Source: JBHJGP01 sp050331695 (GTDB lineage: Bacteria; Pseudomonadota; Alphaproteobacteria; Geminicoccales; Geminicoccaceae). Taken from it: a stretch of DNA of 64,000 nucleotides. The notes under the pieces are model-generated. The model had not been told where the DNA came from. It did no database searches and saw only the letters and a program-made list of their open reading frames with translations. Of the stretch, positions 36,623 to 45,884 are shown one piece after another. A program made the translations under genes and the position numbers. The DNA lies in contig JBHJGP010000016.1 of assembly GCA_050331695.1 (NCBI GenBank), positions 62,001-126,000 on the forward strand. Reading direction: 5' to 3'. Within the stretch, counting starts at the first letter, position 1. Every line of letters starts with the position of its first letter.

Positions 36623-36722
36623 CGACCACCAACGCCAAACCTAACGCAGTTGGTCAGACGATCGAGACAAAAAATTGACACGGAACGCTTTTCCGCTGGC
36701 GCTGCGCTTTTCGGGCGGCGGT

Positions 36723-37199
36723 TCAAGCGGCGAAAACAACACATGTCGTACTGCCGTGTGCCAGCAACCGGTCGGCGCGATCCAGGAGCTTGCCTTCAGC
36801 CGTCGCGATCCTGCGGCCCATGTGCAGGACCTTGCCAACGGCCCTGACCGGACCGGTTTCCGCGCCCATGGCCCGGGTGTAATTCACCTTGATCTCTAGC
36901 GTCGTATAGCTTTGGCCGACCTCGAGCCGGCTGTGCACCGCACAGCCCATGCAACTGTCCAGCAACGTTGCCGCCCATCCTCCATGGGTGGTGCCCAACG
37001 GATTGGCAAACGCGATGCTGGGAGCGCCCTCGAAGGTGACCGATCCCGGCTCGACAGCGGTAATCATGAATTCGAGAACGCGGCAGATCGGTGGTACCGG
37101 CAGCTCACCCGCCGCCATTCGTCTTAGCGTTTCGCATCCGCTGATGTCTTCGATATCGTGCGCGAGAAGCGTTCCGAACCGTCTGCTTGTCTCGACCAT
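36723..37199 (-). CDS. PaaI-type hotdog-fold thioesterase
   Basis: A 158-residue hotdog thioesterase. The family core FANPLGTTHGGWAATLLDSCMG contains the usual HGG and the acidic residue that opens the catalytic helix; the C-terminal half has TLEIKVNYTRAMG and GRRIATAEGKLLD. Such enzymes hydrolyse acyl- or aryl-CoA esters. ATG 37199 is chosen because the open frame upstream to 37361 has no family resemblance. Terminated by the hairpin at 36599-36622. Confidence 0.85.
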   Translation of the reverse strand: MVETSRRFGTLLAHDIEDISGCETLRRMAAGELPVPPICRVLEFMITAVEPGSVTFEGAPSIAFANPLGTTHGGWAATLLDSCMGCAVHSRLEVGQSYTTLEIKVNYTRAMGAETGPVRAVGKVLHMGRRIATAEGKLLDRADRLLAHGSTTCVVFAA

Positions 37200-37453
37200 G
37201 GTTTCGGTGCGACCGCCGGCTGACCAACAACAAAGATCATCGCCATACACCGTTTCCCTGTGCCGGTCACCGGACCGATCGTCACTGGACCACAAGAAGC
37301 AGGCGAGACCATAGTATTGCGCTGACGCACTACCGCTGGTGGTTAGCACCGATTCATGCACAATCAGAACGGGTTTTCACCTTTGTTCATTCAACTCTGC
37401 GTCAGGGCTGTTGGTTGCGGGCCCGATCTTTAAGCGTCGAGGGGCTGTCGTCG
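37200..37453. promoter_or_regulatory. Divergent spacer between thioesterase and sigma/anti-sigma genes
   Basis: A 254-bp divergent spacer that must hold promoters for both flanking genes. The sigma/anti-sigma gene has GAGGGG at 37439-37444. No ECF-type -35 (AAC-containing) promoter could be assigned with confidence, so autoregulation cannot be argued from sequence alone. Confidence 0.3.
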
Positions 37454-38713
37454 ATGAAGCATGCGCTTGCTGAAACCATCCGATCCAGCGAAGACGAGTT
37501 GGCCTCGCTGTTCGCGAAGACGACCGCCGTTGTCTACGCGACCGTCCTTAAGATCCTGGACGACGATGCCAAGGCGAGTGCCGTTCTGTGCGACGGCTAT
37601 TTCGATCTCTGGCACCAGCGTCTCCTGCCCGCCGGCAGCGACGAGGATCAGGCGTTCGCGTGCGTCATCGCCTATTTCCGGCGCCGGGCGCTTGCCCGGG
37701 TTCACGCTGACGAGGATCAGGAGGGTGGCGAGGTCGCGGTCGGCCACGCCTCGCGGGCATCTGCCGAAGAGCCGTGGTTGGTCGGCGTCGCTCAACAGGC
37801 CTTCCCGACGCTGTCGGGACGGGCGGCGACGTTGATGGACCTGGCCTATGTGGACGGCCTGCCCTTGAGCCAGATCGCGAAGCGGCAGGGCCTGAGCAAG
37901 GCTCAAGCGCGGGTCGAGTTGCACAAGGCGCTAAGCCTCATTCTCCAAGAGAATCAAGAGCGCAGGGGCGAGATTGAAGAGGTCGAGCTGTTGGCCGGTG
38001 AGTATGCCCTGGGAACGCTGCGCGGCCCGGCGCGAAGCGAATTCGAGGACGCCATGACCAATGTTCAAAGCTTGCGTGGCGCGGTTGCGGCCTGGGAGAA
38101 GCGCTTCGGCGCGCTCGCCCAAAGATTGCCGTCGACGCGGCCCGGGACGCACATCTGGCACGAGATTCAGCGGCGCCGGAAAGTCGCTCTCGGCGGCGGC
38201 GCCAACCAGGCGCAGATCGATCGCGAGATGGTGCAACTGAGGCGAGCGGCCCGCGGCTGGCGGTTACTCGCTTTCGCCGGCGTCGGCCTCGCCCTTCTGA
38301 GCGTCGGCCTTTATCAGGCGACGAGCGGCGTCGGTGATGCCCGAGCCGAGACGACGACCGCGAGCCGGCCGCCGGCCGCCGTGGCCGTGCTACGCGGCCA
38401 GATCGAACAACCGGCCTGGCACGTGGTGCTTGACGGTAAGGCGGGCAAGCTGGTCCTGACGCCCGTCCATTCACCCGCCGTAGAGGCCAACCGCACGCTC
38501 AAGCTCTGGGCCATCACCGGCAGTCAGGCCCGGCCAATTCTCATCGGTAGGGTGGACACGCTCAGCACGGTTAAGCTGGAATTGCCGGACACTCTCCGGG
38601 CCGCGATGCCCGCGGCCATTCAACTGGTGGTCACGGCCGAACCAAAATGGGGCGCCAAAAAGGCCTTTCCCACCGGCGAGGCAGTACTGACCGGCGAGTT
38701 GATCGCCGGCTAG
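37454..38713 (+). CDS. Fused ECF-like sigma factor and RskA-type anti-sigma factor
   Basis: A 419-residue single chain with two normally separate proteins. Residues 1-80 look like a degenerate sigma region 2, and about 110-165 like region 4 with a helix-turn-helix (LPLSQIAKRQGLSKAQARVELHKAL). At about 176 the text changes to an anti-sigma start: IEEVELLAGEYALGTLRGPARSEFE. One membrane helix (270-288) and a periplasmic RskA domain follow, ending in WGAKKAFPTGEAVLTGEL. The reading frame is continuous and no start codon suits a separate anti-sigma protein. ATG 37454 has GAGGGG nine bases ahead. Confidence 0.85.
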   Translation: MKHALAETIRSSEDELASLFAKTTAVVYATVLKILDDDAKASAVLCDGYFDLWHQRLLPAGSDEDQAFACVIAYFRRRALARVHADEDQEGGEVAVGHASRASAEEPWLVGVAQQAFPTLSGRAATLMDLAYVDGLPLSQIAKRQGLSKAQARVELHKALSLILQENQERRGEIEEVELLAGEYALGTLRGPARSEFEDAMTNVQSLRGAVAAWEKRFGALAQRLPSTRPGTHIWHEIQRRRKVALGGGANQAQIDREMVQLRRAARGWRLLAFAGVGLALLSVGLYQATSGVGDARAETTTASRPPAAVAVLRGQIEQPAWHVVLDGKAGKLVLTPVHSPAVEANRTLKLWAITGSQARPILIGRVDTLSTVKLELPDTLRAAMPAAIQLVVTAEPKWGAKKAFPTGEAVLTGELIAG

Positions 38714-38802
38714 GGCGGGTTTACTCACGCTGGAAACCGTCTGGATATGGCGTAGGTTCCTGCTAGCTTGCCGATCCGATAACAGGGTCGGAGGGACACC
38801 AG

Positions 38803-39591
38803 ATGAGCGGATTTGACCGGCAGGCCAAGCAATTGGTCCTGGCGATGGACCATGCCCGGGCGATGGGCCCGGTGACCGGCCTGGAGCGACCCGAGGCGGT
38901 CGTCGACATGGCGATCGAGGGCGGGGCGAACGCGATTATGACGTCCTTCGGTACCTTGCGTCTGTGCAAGCATCAACTCGCCGGCGCCGGCATGGCCAGC
39001 ATCCTCAGGCTCGACGGCGGTGTAGCGCTGGTGCACGAAACCTGGCTCGCCAATAGCGAGTATCGTCTTCTCCATACCCTGGAAGAGGCCCTCAGCCTGG
39101 GCGCGGACGCCGTCTGCCTGATGTATTTCATGGGCGCCGAATGCGAGATGGAAACGCTCGAGAACGTCGCCGAGATGGCGAGCGAATGCGAGGCCGCCGG
39201 CATGGCGCTCATGGTCGAGGCCTTGCCCTGCGCCCATCCCAACATTCCCAATCCGAACGATGCCGGCATGATGGCCACCGCCTGTCGCATCGCCTTCGAG
39301 CATGGCGCCGACATTTTGAAGACCTACTACAGCGGCTCGGTCGAAGGCTTTCGAGGCGTCGTCGAAGGAACGCCCGCACCTGTGCTGATCGCCGGTGGCC
39401 CCAAGTTGGACAGCGACGAGGCGGTCTTCGCTATGGTCGCCGACGTCACGGCCGCCGGCGGCAAGGGCGTCGTTTTCGGCCGCAACATTTGGCAGAACAC
39501 GAAGCCGGTGGCGATGATGAAGGCACTCGGCCATGTGATCCGCAAGGAAGGCAGCGCGAGCGAGGCCGCAGAGATCTACGCCGGCGGCTGA
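38803..39591 (+). CDS. LsrF/DhnA-family class I aldolase
   Basis: A 262-residue class I aldolase closest in pattern to LsrF, the last enzyme of AI-2 breakdown: VLAMDHARAMGPVTGLER, ADILKTYYSG with the Schiff-base Lys173, VLIAGGPKL, and GRNIWQNTKPVAMMKAL. DhnA-type fructose-bisphosphate aldolases share the fold, so the substrate is not certain. A good ribosome-binding site (CGGAGGGA) precedes ATG 38803. An FGGY kinase gene follows after 13 bp. Confidence 0.85.
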   Translation: MSGFDRQAKQLVLAMDHARAMGPVTGLERPEAVVDMAIEGGANAIMTSFGTLRLCKHQLAGAGMASILRLDGGVALVHETWLANSEYRLLHTLEEALSLGADAVCLMYFMGAECEMETLENVAEMASECEAAGMALMVEALPCAHPNIPNPNDAGMMATACRIAFEHGADILKTYYSGSVEGFRGVVEGTPAPVLIAGGPKLDSDEAVFAMVADVTAAGGKGVVFGRNIWQNTKPVAMMKALGHVIRKEGSASEAAEIYAGG

Positions 39592-39604
39592 TCCGGTTCA
39601 CGCC

Positions 39605-41134
39605 ATGGGTGGCTATCCCAGCCAACCGCTGGTCATTGGCATCGATGCGGGAACCACCCGCATCCGGGTCATCGCGTTCGATCTCAGCGGCCGCATCGTC
39701 GCCGCCGCCAGCGAGCCCACGCCGATCAATCACCCCCAGCGGGGTTGGGCCAACCAGGACGGCGAGCGGACCTGGGAGGCGGCGGTCCGCAGCCTTCGCC
39801 GGGTCACGGTGCAGCTCGACGATCCGTCACGAGTTCGGGGTCTTGCCGTCGCCAGCGTTGGCGAGGCCGGTGTACTCGTCGACCGGGACGGCCACGTCAA
39901 AGCGCCGATGCTGGCCTGGTACGACAAGCGGACGGAGAAAGAGCTGCGGGCGTTGGTCGACCAGGTTGGCCAGGAGCGCCTGACCCGGATCACCGGGCTC
40001 GCGCCCGATCCGACCTTTTCGATTGTCAAACTGATGTGGCTCCTGCGGCATGATCCTGCCGCCGAAGGGGCTATTAGGTGGCTCCACGTCGCCGACTATC
40101 TGGCCTGGCGTCTAAGCCGTGAGGCGGCGACCGACATGAGCCTTGCGTCCCGAACCATGGCTCTCGACATCGCGGCGGGGCGATGGTCGGAGCCCTTGCT
40201 CCAGGCCGCGGGTATATCACCGGATCTGATGCCGCCGATCAAATCGACCGGCCACGCGCTCGGCGCGATCCTGCCGGCGGTGGCGCTTGCCACCGGTCTG
40301 CCGGCCGATTGTGTCGTCGGCGTCGGTGGTCATGACCATGTCCTGGGCGCTTTGGCGGTGGGTGCGGTAAGGCCCGGGGTTTTGTTGGACAGCATTGGCA
40401 CCGCTGAGGCAGCGACGCTGATGTTGGACCGCCCGAGGCTCGATCCGGCTCTGGGCGCAAAGGGCTACAATCAGGGCTGCATCGATACCGGCGATGTCTG
40501 CGCCTACATCTTCGGCGGCATGCCGACATCCGCTGCCTGCGTGGAATGGTTTCGGCGGCTTTATGGAGGCAATGTCAGCCACGGCCGCTTGATCGACGAG
40601 GCCAGTGAAGCGCCGATCGGCGCCGAGGGTGCTCTGTTCCTGCCCCATCTTCGGATCGGCTCGCCGCCTTTTCCGGACGTCAGCGCCCGCGGCGCCTGGC
40701 TCGGACTCAACGCCGATCACGGCCGTGGTCATCTGTTTCGGGCGGTCCTGGAGGGCATGGCCTTGGACATGGCGAACCTGCTCGCCGTCCTCCGCCAGCA
40801 ACTGGGTCACCAGGCTCCCGAACGGATCATCGCCATCGGCGGCAGCACGCAGAACCAGCTTCTGATGGCAATCAAGGCGGCACTCTACCAGCGGCCGATC
40901 GAGGTGGCCGAGACCACCGAAGCTACCTGTCTCGGCGCGGCCATGGTCGGCGCGGTCGCCTCGGGTCTGTTCAGGGGTCTGGATGAGGCGAGAGCGGCCA
41001 TGGGCCCCGAATTTCGTGCCGTCGAGCCAGATCCCTCATGGATCGAAGCCTATCGACAGAGGCTGCCTTTGTTCGCGAAGGCCTACAAAACGCTTAGAAG
41101 CGTCAACGGAGAGATCCACAACTTCAAGGATTAA
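39605..41134 (+). CDS. FGGY-family carbohydrate kinase
   Basis: A 509-residue FGGY sugar kinase. The first phosphate motif GIDAGTTRIRVIAFD is at about residues 12-26; the conserved aspartate region GVGGHDHVLGAL and the second ATP block IIAIGGSTQNQLLMAIKA follow. Xylulokinase, glycerol kinase and the AI-2 kinase LsrK all belong here, and sequence alone does not settle which. Pairing with an LsrF-like aldolase and a small DUF1330 protein hints at an Lsr-like pathway or another phosphorylated-sugar route. Confidence 0.85.
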   Translation: MGGYPSQPLVIGIDAGTTRIRVIAFDLSGRIVAAASEPTPINHPQRGWANQDGERTWEAAVRSLRRVTVQLDDPSRVRGLAVASVGEAGVLVDRDGHVKAPMLAWYDKRTEKELRALVDQVGQERLTRITGLAPDPTFSIVKLMWLLRHDPAAEGAIRWLHVADYLAWRLSREAATDMSLASRTMALDIAAGRWSEPLLQAAGISPDLMPPIKSTGHALGAILPAVALATGLPADCVVGVGGHDHVLGALAVGAVRPGVLLDSIGTAEAATLMLDRPRLDPALGAKGYNQGCIDTGDVCAYIFGGMPTSAACVEWFRRLYGGNVSHGRLIDEASEAPIGAEGALFLPHLRIGSPPFPDVSARGAWLGLNADHGRGHLFRAVLEGMALDMANLLAVLRQQLGHQAPERIIAIGGSTQNQLLMAIKAALYQRPIEVAETTEATCLGAAMVGAVASGLFRGLDEARAAMGPEFRAVEPDPSWIEAYRQRLPLFAKAYKTLRSVNGEIHNFKD

Positions 41135-41152
41135 AAGGAAAGGGAGAGGAGC

Positions 41153-41440
41153 GTGACGGTATATATCCTTGCTCAAATCGATGTTAGGGAGCCGAAGATT
41201 TACGCGGAATACGCGAACCAAGTTCCATCACTGGTTGTAAAACATGGTGGAACCTTCATTATCCGGGGCGGTGACCATGAAACGCTTGAAGGGGCCAAGC
41301 CGCGCCAACGGATCGTCCTTATCAGCTTTCCGAGCCGATCGGCCGCCCGAGCCTTTTATGACGATGACGACTACCAGGCGATCGCGGCCATTCGACGGAG
41401 AGCAAGCGATGGCGGGCTCATCTTGATCGAAGGTGTGTAG
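41153..41440 (+). CDS. DUF1330 dimeric ferredoxin-like-fold protein
   Basis: A 95-residue DUF1330 protein: TVYILAQIDVREPKIYAEYA at the start, the GGTFIIRGG turn, and a FPSRSAARAFYDDDDYQAI helix are typical. The fold is the small dimeric alpha/beta barrel also used by LsrG and antibiotic-biosynthesis monooxygenases. GTG start with AGGGAG at 41141-41146. It ends the aldolase-kinase unit. Confidence 0.88.
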   Translation: MTVYILAQIDVREPKIYAEYANQVPSLVVKHGGTFIIRGGDHETLEGAKPRQRIVLISFPSRSAARAFYDDDDYQAIAAIRRRASDGGLILIEGV

Positions 41441-41460
41441 AAATCTTGACATGTTATCGG

Positions 41461-43689
41461 ATGCCGAGGGTCTTTCAGACCTGGATCGGTTTGTCCCTGG
41501 TTTTCGGCTTGATTCTGGTGATCGGCGCGTCTGCCTTCGCCCAGTCCCTGCCGAGGACACCGGCAAACGATCAGCAGGCTCCGGCAAACGAGCAAAACGT
41601 CGATGACCAGGCCGTCCAAGACCTCATCTCGACCCTGGAGGATGAGCAAAAACGCCAGCAGCTGATCGACGATCTTTCTTTGCTGTTGGATGCCCAGGAA
41701 CAAACCTCTTCGCCGGTCAATAACGGGCCGATCGACCTGCTGCAGGAGGAAGTCACCAAGCGGGTCGGAATCCTCAATACGGTGGCGGAAGCCGTTGTCG
41801 ATTCCGGGGATCAAGTGCCCGCGCTCATGACCTGGCTTCAGTCGACAATCAGCAATCCAGATCGTTTGACCAATCTCGCTCGCGTGGCGCTTTGGGTCGG
41901 GTTCGTCCTGTTCGCGGCCTGGGTCGCCGCCTGTTTGGTCAAGAAGGCGATGACCCCGTGGCGACGGGCCTTGATCGACGGCGCGTCGGAACGATTGCGG
42001 GACCGGGCGTTTCGCTCACTGGTTCACTGGATTTTGGCGGCAATCCCCAGCCTGGTCATGGTCGCGACGGCCTATCTGATCATGCGCGTGCTGGGCCCGA
42101 ACGAGACCAATCGATCGGTCGCCGAAAGCCTGCTTCTCGGCATCCTCGTGACCCGTCCGCTGGTCCTGGCCATGCGCGCTCTGTTTCAGGCGAAGCAGCC
42201 GAAACTTCGCTGGATCGAGATCGACGACGAAGACGCGACGCGGCTGGAGAAGCGGACGGTCGGGCTCGTGTCCACCGCCGGTTACGGTTATTTCGGTTTG
42301 CTGGCGGCCCGCCAGGTCGATCTGCCCTGGACCCTCCACGGTTTCCTCCTGCACCTCCTGTTCTTCTACGTCGCCATCGCCGTCATCTTTACCATTCTTC
42401 GGGAACATCAACGCTTCGCCGCCATGTTCCGCCGGGTCACCCACAGCGGTGACGACGCGTCAGAACTGATCCCCTGGCGGTTCCTGGCTCAGTTTTGGCC
42501 CCTGTTCGCCAGTCTTGCCGTCGTCTCGCTCTACTTGGTCTGGGCACTGAAGATCCCAGGCGGCTTTTCGTTCCTCCTGCGCGGGACGCTGTTGAGCGCG
42601 CTGGCCTTGCTGTTCGCGCTCTCGATCGATCGTTATCTGGTCAGCGCCCTCGGCTCGGATGAGCCGAAGAGCCCGCCGCCCGAAGACGAGTTCGGCGAAC
42701 AGGCCGCCGCGGCGACCATGACGCCCACCCAGTATCTGGCCCATGGCGGGCTTGGCCTGGTGACCGTGCTGGTGCTCGCCGAAATTTGGGGACTGGGTCT
42801 TCTCAGCTGGCTGTGGTCGCAGCAGGGCCAGGAGGTCGGCACCCGCCTGGTGGCGGCGCTCTTGATCGTTTGCGTCACCTACCTGCTCTGGCGGGCGGTG
42901 AAGGCGATGATCTTCTCGGCCGTGGAGGCAACCGACAGCCAGGGACGGCCCCTTCGCAGCAACCGTACGCGAACCATCCTGGTGATCGCGCGAAACGTGT
43001 TCGGCGTGCTGCTGGCCCTGTTCGCAACGCTGACGGTGCTCTCGGAACTGGGCGGCGATATTGCGCCTTTGCTGGCCGGTGCCGGTGGCGTCGGCCTTGC
43101 GGGCGGTTTCGGTTCGCAGAAACTGGTTCAGGACATCATCACCGGCTTTTTCATCCTGCTGGAGGTCACCATGTCGGTCGGCGATGTGGTCGAGGTCGGT
43201 GGCAGGTCCGGTGTGGTCGAAGCGGTGACCATTCGCACGGTCCGGCTCCGGGATTATTCAGGGCACTTACACACCATCCCCTACAGTGCCATCGACACCG
43301 TCACCAACCTGACCAAGGATTTCTCCTACGCGGTTTTCGACATCGGCGTCGCCTACCATGAGGATGTGGACCGGGTGATGGACGTGATCCGGGAGATCGG
43401 CGACGCCATGCAAAAAGACCGCTCGGTCCGGCGGTTGATCCTCGAGCCGATCGATGTAGCCGGTGTCGACCGCTTCGACGAATCGGCGGTGATCATCAAG
43501 GCCCGCTTCAAGACCCGGCCGCTGCAGCAATGGACCGTCGGCCGGGAGTTCAACCGCCGTCTCAAACGGCGCTTCGACGAGTTGGGGATTGAGATACCTT
43601 TTCCCTATCGGACCCTGGTCTACGCCCACGGTCAGGAGCATCGAGGGGCGCCGCCGGTCGAAGCGCTGCCCCAACAATCAACCGCCTAA
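41461..43689 (+). CDS. MscS-family mechanosensitive channel (large, YbiO-like)
   Basis: A 742-residue MscS-type channel. A signal peptide (MPRVFQTWIGLSLVFGLIL, ending near ASAFA) and a Gln/Asp-rich periplasmic region come first, then about ten membrane helices. The pore and upper vestibule are clear: LLAGAGGVGLAGGFGSQKL followed by GFFILLEVTMSVGDVVEV. The soluble C-terminal domain is intact. It acts as an emergency valve under hypo-osmotic shock. ATG 41461 is used; TTG 41446 is in frame but offers a poorer signal peptide. Confidence 0.92.
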   Translation: MPRVFQTWIGLSLVFGLILVIGASAFAQSLPRTPANDQQAPANEQNVDDQAVQDLISTLEDEQKRQQLIDDLSLLLDAQEQTSSPVNNGPIDLLQEEVTKRVGILNTVAEAVVDSGDQVPALMTWLQSTISNPDRLTNLARVALWVGFVLFAAWVAACLVKKAMTPWRRALIDGASERLRDRAFRSLVHWILAAIPSLVMVATAYLIMRVLGPNETNRSVAESLLLGILVTRPLVLAMRALFQAKQPKLRWIEIDDEDATRLEKRTVGLVSTAGYGYFGLLAARQVDLPWTLHGFLLHLLFFYVAIAVIFTILREHQRFAAMFRRVTHSGDDASELIPWRFLAQFWPLFASLAVVSLYLVWALKIPGGFSFLLRGTLLSALALLFALSIDRYLVSALGSDEPKSPPPEDEFGEQAAAATMTPTQYLAHGGLGLVTVLVLAEIWGLGLLSWLWSQQGQEVGTRLVAALLIVCVTYLLWRAVKAMIFSAVEATDSQGRPLRSNRTRTILVIARNVFGVLLALFATLTVLSELGGDIAPLLAGAGGVGLAGGFGSQKLVQDIITGFFILLEVTMSVGDVVEVGGRSGVVEAVTIRTVRLRDYSGHLHTIPYSAIDTVTNLTKDFSYAVFDIGVAYHEDVDRVMDVIREIGDAMQKDRSVRRLILEPIDVAGVDRFDESAVIIKARFKTRPLQQWTVGREFNRRLKRRFDELGIEIPFPYRTLVYAHGQEHRGAPPVEALPQQSTA

Positions 43690-43696
43690 AGCGATC

Positions 43697-43714
43697 GCCG
43701 GGCGACCGCCCGGC
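43697..43714. other. GC hairpin after the MscS gene
   Basis: A perfect stem (GCCGGGC/GCCCGGC) with loop GACC begins 7 bp after the channel stop codon. There is no T-run, so it is only a possible weak or factor-aided terminator. Confidence 0.35.
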
Positions 43715-43795
43715 AACGTCGACGCTAGCTTAGGCCGGTGCTACGAAACTGTCTCAAGCGCCATCTAAGGTGAACGAGAAATGGAGGAAGTGTCG

Positions 43796-44635
43796 ATGAG
43801 CATGGCAAACGTTCTGAATGGCTTGCTTCAGTCAGGCATGTCCAAGTCCGGTGGCAACCGCTTGGAACATGCGCTGGGCAATCTGTCGTCCGGTGGCGGC
43901 GGCAATCCGCTCTCCGCGCTTACCGGCGGTAGTGGCGGTAGCGGTGGCGGCAATCCACTGGCGGCGCTCCTCGGTGGCGGCTCCGGCGGTACGGGCAGCT
44001 CCGGTGGTGCCCTGGGCTCACTCGGCGGGATCGCGGAAAGCCTCCTGGGCGGCAGCGGTGGCGGGGCCAAGGCCGGCGGTCTCGGCGCGCTCGCGGGCGC
44101 TCTCCTAGGCGGCGGTGGCGGCGCCATGAGAGGCGCTCTGGGCGGTGGCGCCATGGCGCTCATGGCCTCTCTTGCCTTCAACGCTTTGAAGAAGTCCAAC
44201 CAACCGGTGCCGAGCGCCGAGCACACGGATTCGGGTCTGCCGCTGGGTCTGCGCGAGCCGCAAAACCAGGACGAACAGCAGCTCCTGGAAAACCGCGCGC
44301 AACTGGTGCTCACCTCCATGATCACCGCGGCCAAGGCGGATGGGCAGATCGACAAGGACGAGATGGACCGGATCGTCGGCAAGCTTCAGGAGAATGGTGC
44401 CGAGGATTCCGAACGCCAATTCGTACTCGAGGAGATGAACAAGCCGTTCGACCCGCAAGGCCTGATCAGCCGGGTCAACGATCCCGAGACCGCGGCTCAG
44501 GTCTATGCGGCGACATTCCTGGCGATCGAGGTCGATACGCCGGAGGAAAGGCGTTACGTCGAGCAGTTGGGCCAGGGTCTCAATCTCGACGCGGCGGCCC
44601 AGGCCGAAATCAGAGAGATGGTCGGCTACGCTTAA
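43796..44635 (+). CDS. DUF533/TerB-like protein with glycine-rich region
   Basis: A 279-residue protein of the YebE/DUF533 type. Residues about 30-125 are extremely Gly-rich with repeated SGGxGGNPL and LGGGxGG blocks and one hydrophobic stretch (GAMRGALGGGAMALMASLAF). A TerB-like helical domain follows: LVLTSMITAAKADGQIDKDEMDRI, with an acidic metal-site-like DGxIDxxE. GGAGG at 43783-43787 supports ATG 43796 over ATG 43781. Function of the family is not established; inner-membrane association is likely. Confidence 0.8.
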   Translation: MSMANVLNGLLQSGMSKSGGNRLEHALGNLSSGGGGNPLSALTGGSGGSGGGNPLAALLGGGSGGTGSSGGALGSLGGIAESLLGGSGGGAKAGGLGALAGALLGGGGGAMRGALGGGAMALMASLAFNALKKSNQPVPSAEHTDSGLPLGLREPQNQDEQQLLENRAQLVLTSMITAAKADGQIDKDEMDRIVGKLQENGAEDSERQFVLEEMNKPFDPQGLISRVNDPETAAQVYAATFLAIEVDTPEERRYVEQLGQGLNLDAAAQAEIREMVGYA

Positions 44636-44650
44636 GTTTCCGACGATGAT

Positions 44651-44676
44651 GGGCGGCCGGGTTTCGGCGGTCGCCC
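44651..44676. terminator. Hairpin between convergent genes
   Basis: GGGCGGCC (44651-44658) pairs with GGTCGCCC (44669-44676), eight pairs with one G-U, between the ends of the DUF533 gene and the aminotransferase gene. It has no T-run on either strand. It may stop transcription from both sides. Confidence 0.4.
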
Positions 44677-44680
44677 GCTC

Positions 44681-45847
44681 TCAGCGTTGACCCAAGAGCG
44701 CGACTATTCGGGTCAGCGCCTGTTCGAGCCTCGGCGTCGAGATGGCGAAGCAGATCCGGATGAATGCCTCATTGTCTGGCCCGAATGTATAGCCGGGTGC
44801 TACGCCCACCTTCTTCTCGTGGAGCGCCCGGTTGGCGAAGGCGAGGCTCGAGGTGATGCCGTCGATCCGGGGAAAGGCGTAGAACGCGCCTGACGGCGGC
44901 GCCAGTTCGACCCTGGGATGCCGGCCCAGAAGATCGAGAACCAGCGCCCGATTGGTGGCGTAAAGCTGACGCAGCTCCGCGACGACCGCTTCGCCGTCCC
45001 GAAGCGCGGCGACACCGCCGAACTGGGTGAAGGCTGTAGCGCCGGTATTGTAGATCTCCGCCATCACCGCGAACTGTTCTGCGAAACCTTTGGGCGTCAC
45101 CATCCACCCCAGCCGCCAGCCGGTCATCGCCCAGGCCTTAGAGAACCCGTTGACCACGATCACCGGGTCGTCGTCCGTCGCCAGGGAGAGAAAAGAGGGC
45201 GCGACCTCGCCCTCGAAAATGTTGCGGTGATAGACCTCGTCCGCCAGCAGGACGATGCCCCGCTGTCGGCAAAACGCCAGGAGCTCGCTTTGCTGGTCAG
45301 CGGCCAAGATCCAACCGGTCGGGTTGCAGGGGCTGTTACAGAAGATCATGCGGGTGTTGGCCCGGCAGGCGGCTTTCACCTTGTCGATGTCGAGGGTCCA
45401 GCAATCATCGATCAAATCCTGGCGAACATAATCGTAATCGACGCCGTGGGCATCGAAGACCATGGCGACGTTCGGCCAGTTGGGCGAGACGATCAGGCCG
45501 TGGTCGCCGGGCTTGGTGACGCTGTGGACCGCGATGGTGATCGACAACATGGTCGATCCCGGGACATGGACGCGGTCGGGGTGCAGGTCGATGCCATAGA
45601 TCCGGCGGTGATAGTCGACCAGCGCCTGGCGCAGCGCCGTCCGGCCCCGGGGATATGAGTAGAAGGTTTGACCTTCGTCGAGCGCCTGTTTCGCATGTTC
45701 CAGCATGGGCGAGCCGGTGGGCAGGTCGCCTTCGCCGAACCACAAGGGAATGACGTCCGGGTCGTCCAGCGCCTGGCTTGCTATCTTGGCGATACCGCTG
45801 ATCTCGAGGGCGTCGAATTGGGAGCGAAACGGTGAGGTACGGGTCAT
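44681..45847 (-). CDS. Class I/II PLP-dependent aminotransferase
   Basis: A 388-residue fold-type I aminotransferase of the aspartate aminotransferase superfamily. Conserved: LWFGEGDLPTG and YSYPRGRTALRQAL near the N-terminus, NSPCNPTGW (171-179), LADEVYHRN with the pyridine-binding Asp203, Schiff-base Lys237 in NGFSKAWAMTGWRLGW, and the carboxylate-binding Arg near the end (FIRICFA). ATG 45847 is chosen; the open frame runs further upstream into the SpoU gene but lacks similarity. Amino donor unknown. Confidence 0.88.
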   Translation of the reverse strand: MTRTSPFRSQFDALEISGIAKIASQALDDPDVIPLWFGEGDLPTGSPMLEHAKQALDEGQTFYSYPRGRTALRQALVDYHRRIYGIDLHPDRVHVPGSTMLSITIAVHSVTKPGDHGLIVSPNWPNVAMVFDAHGVDYDYVRQDLIDDCWTLDIDKVKAACRANTRMIFCNSPCNPTGWILAADQQSELLAFCRQRGIVLLADEVYHRNIFEGEVAPSFLSLATDDDPVIVVNGFSKAWAMTGWRLGWMVTPKGFAEQFAVMAEIYNTGATAFTQFGGVAALRDGEAVVAELRQLYATNRALVLDLLGRHPRVELAPPSGAFYAFPRIDGITSSLAFANRALHEKKVGVAPGYTFGPDNEAFIRICFAISTPRLEQALTRIVALLGQR

Positions 45848-45884
45848 TTTCTCTGTTCGTTGCTTGAACCGCTGATCAGCCTGA

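Noticed and set aside
43899..44160. Tandem DNA repeat in the Gly-rich part of the DUF533 protein
   Set aside because: The repetition is at the amino-acid level only, with irregular unit length; it is already explained as a low-complexity protein region.
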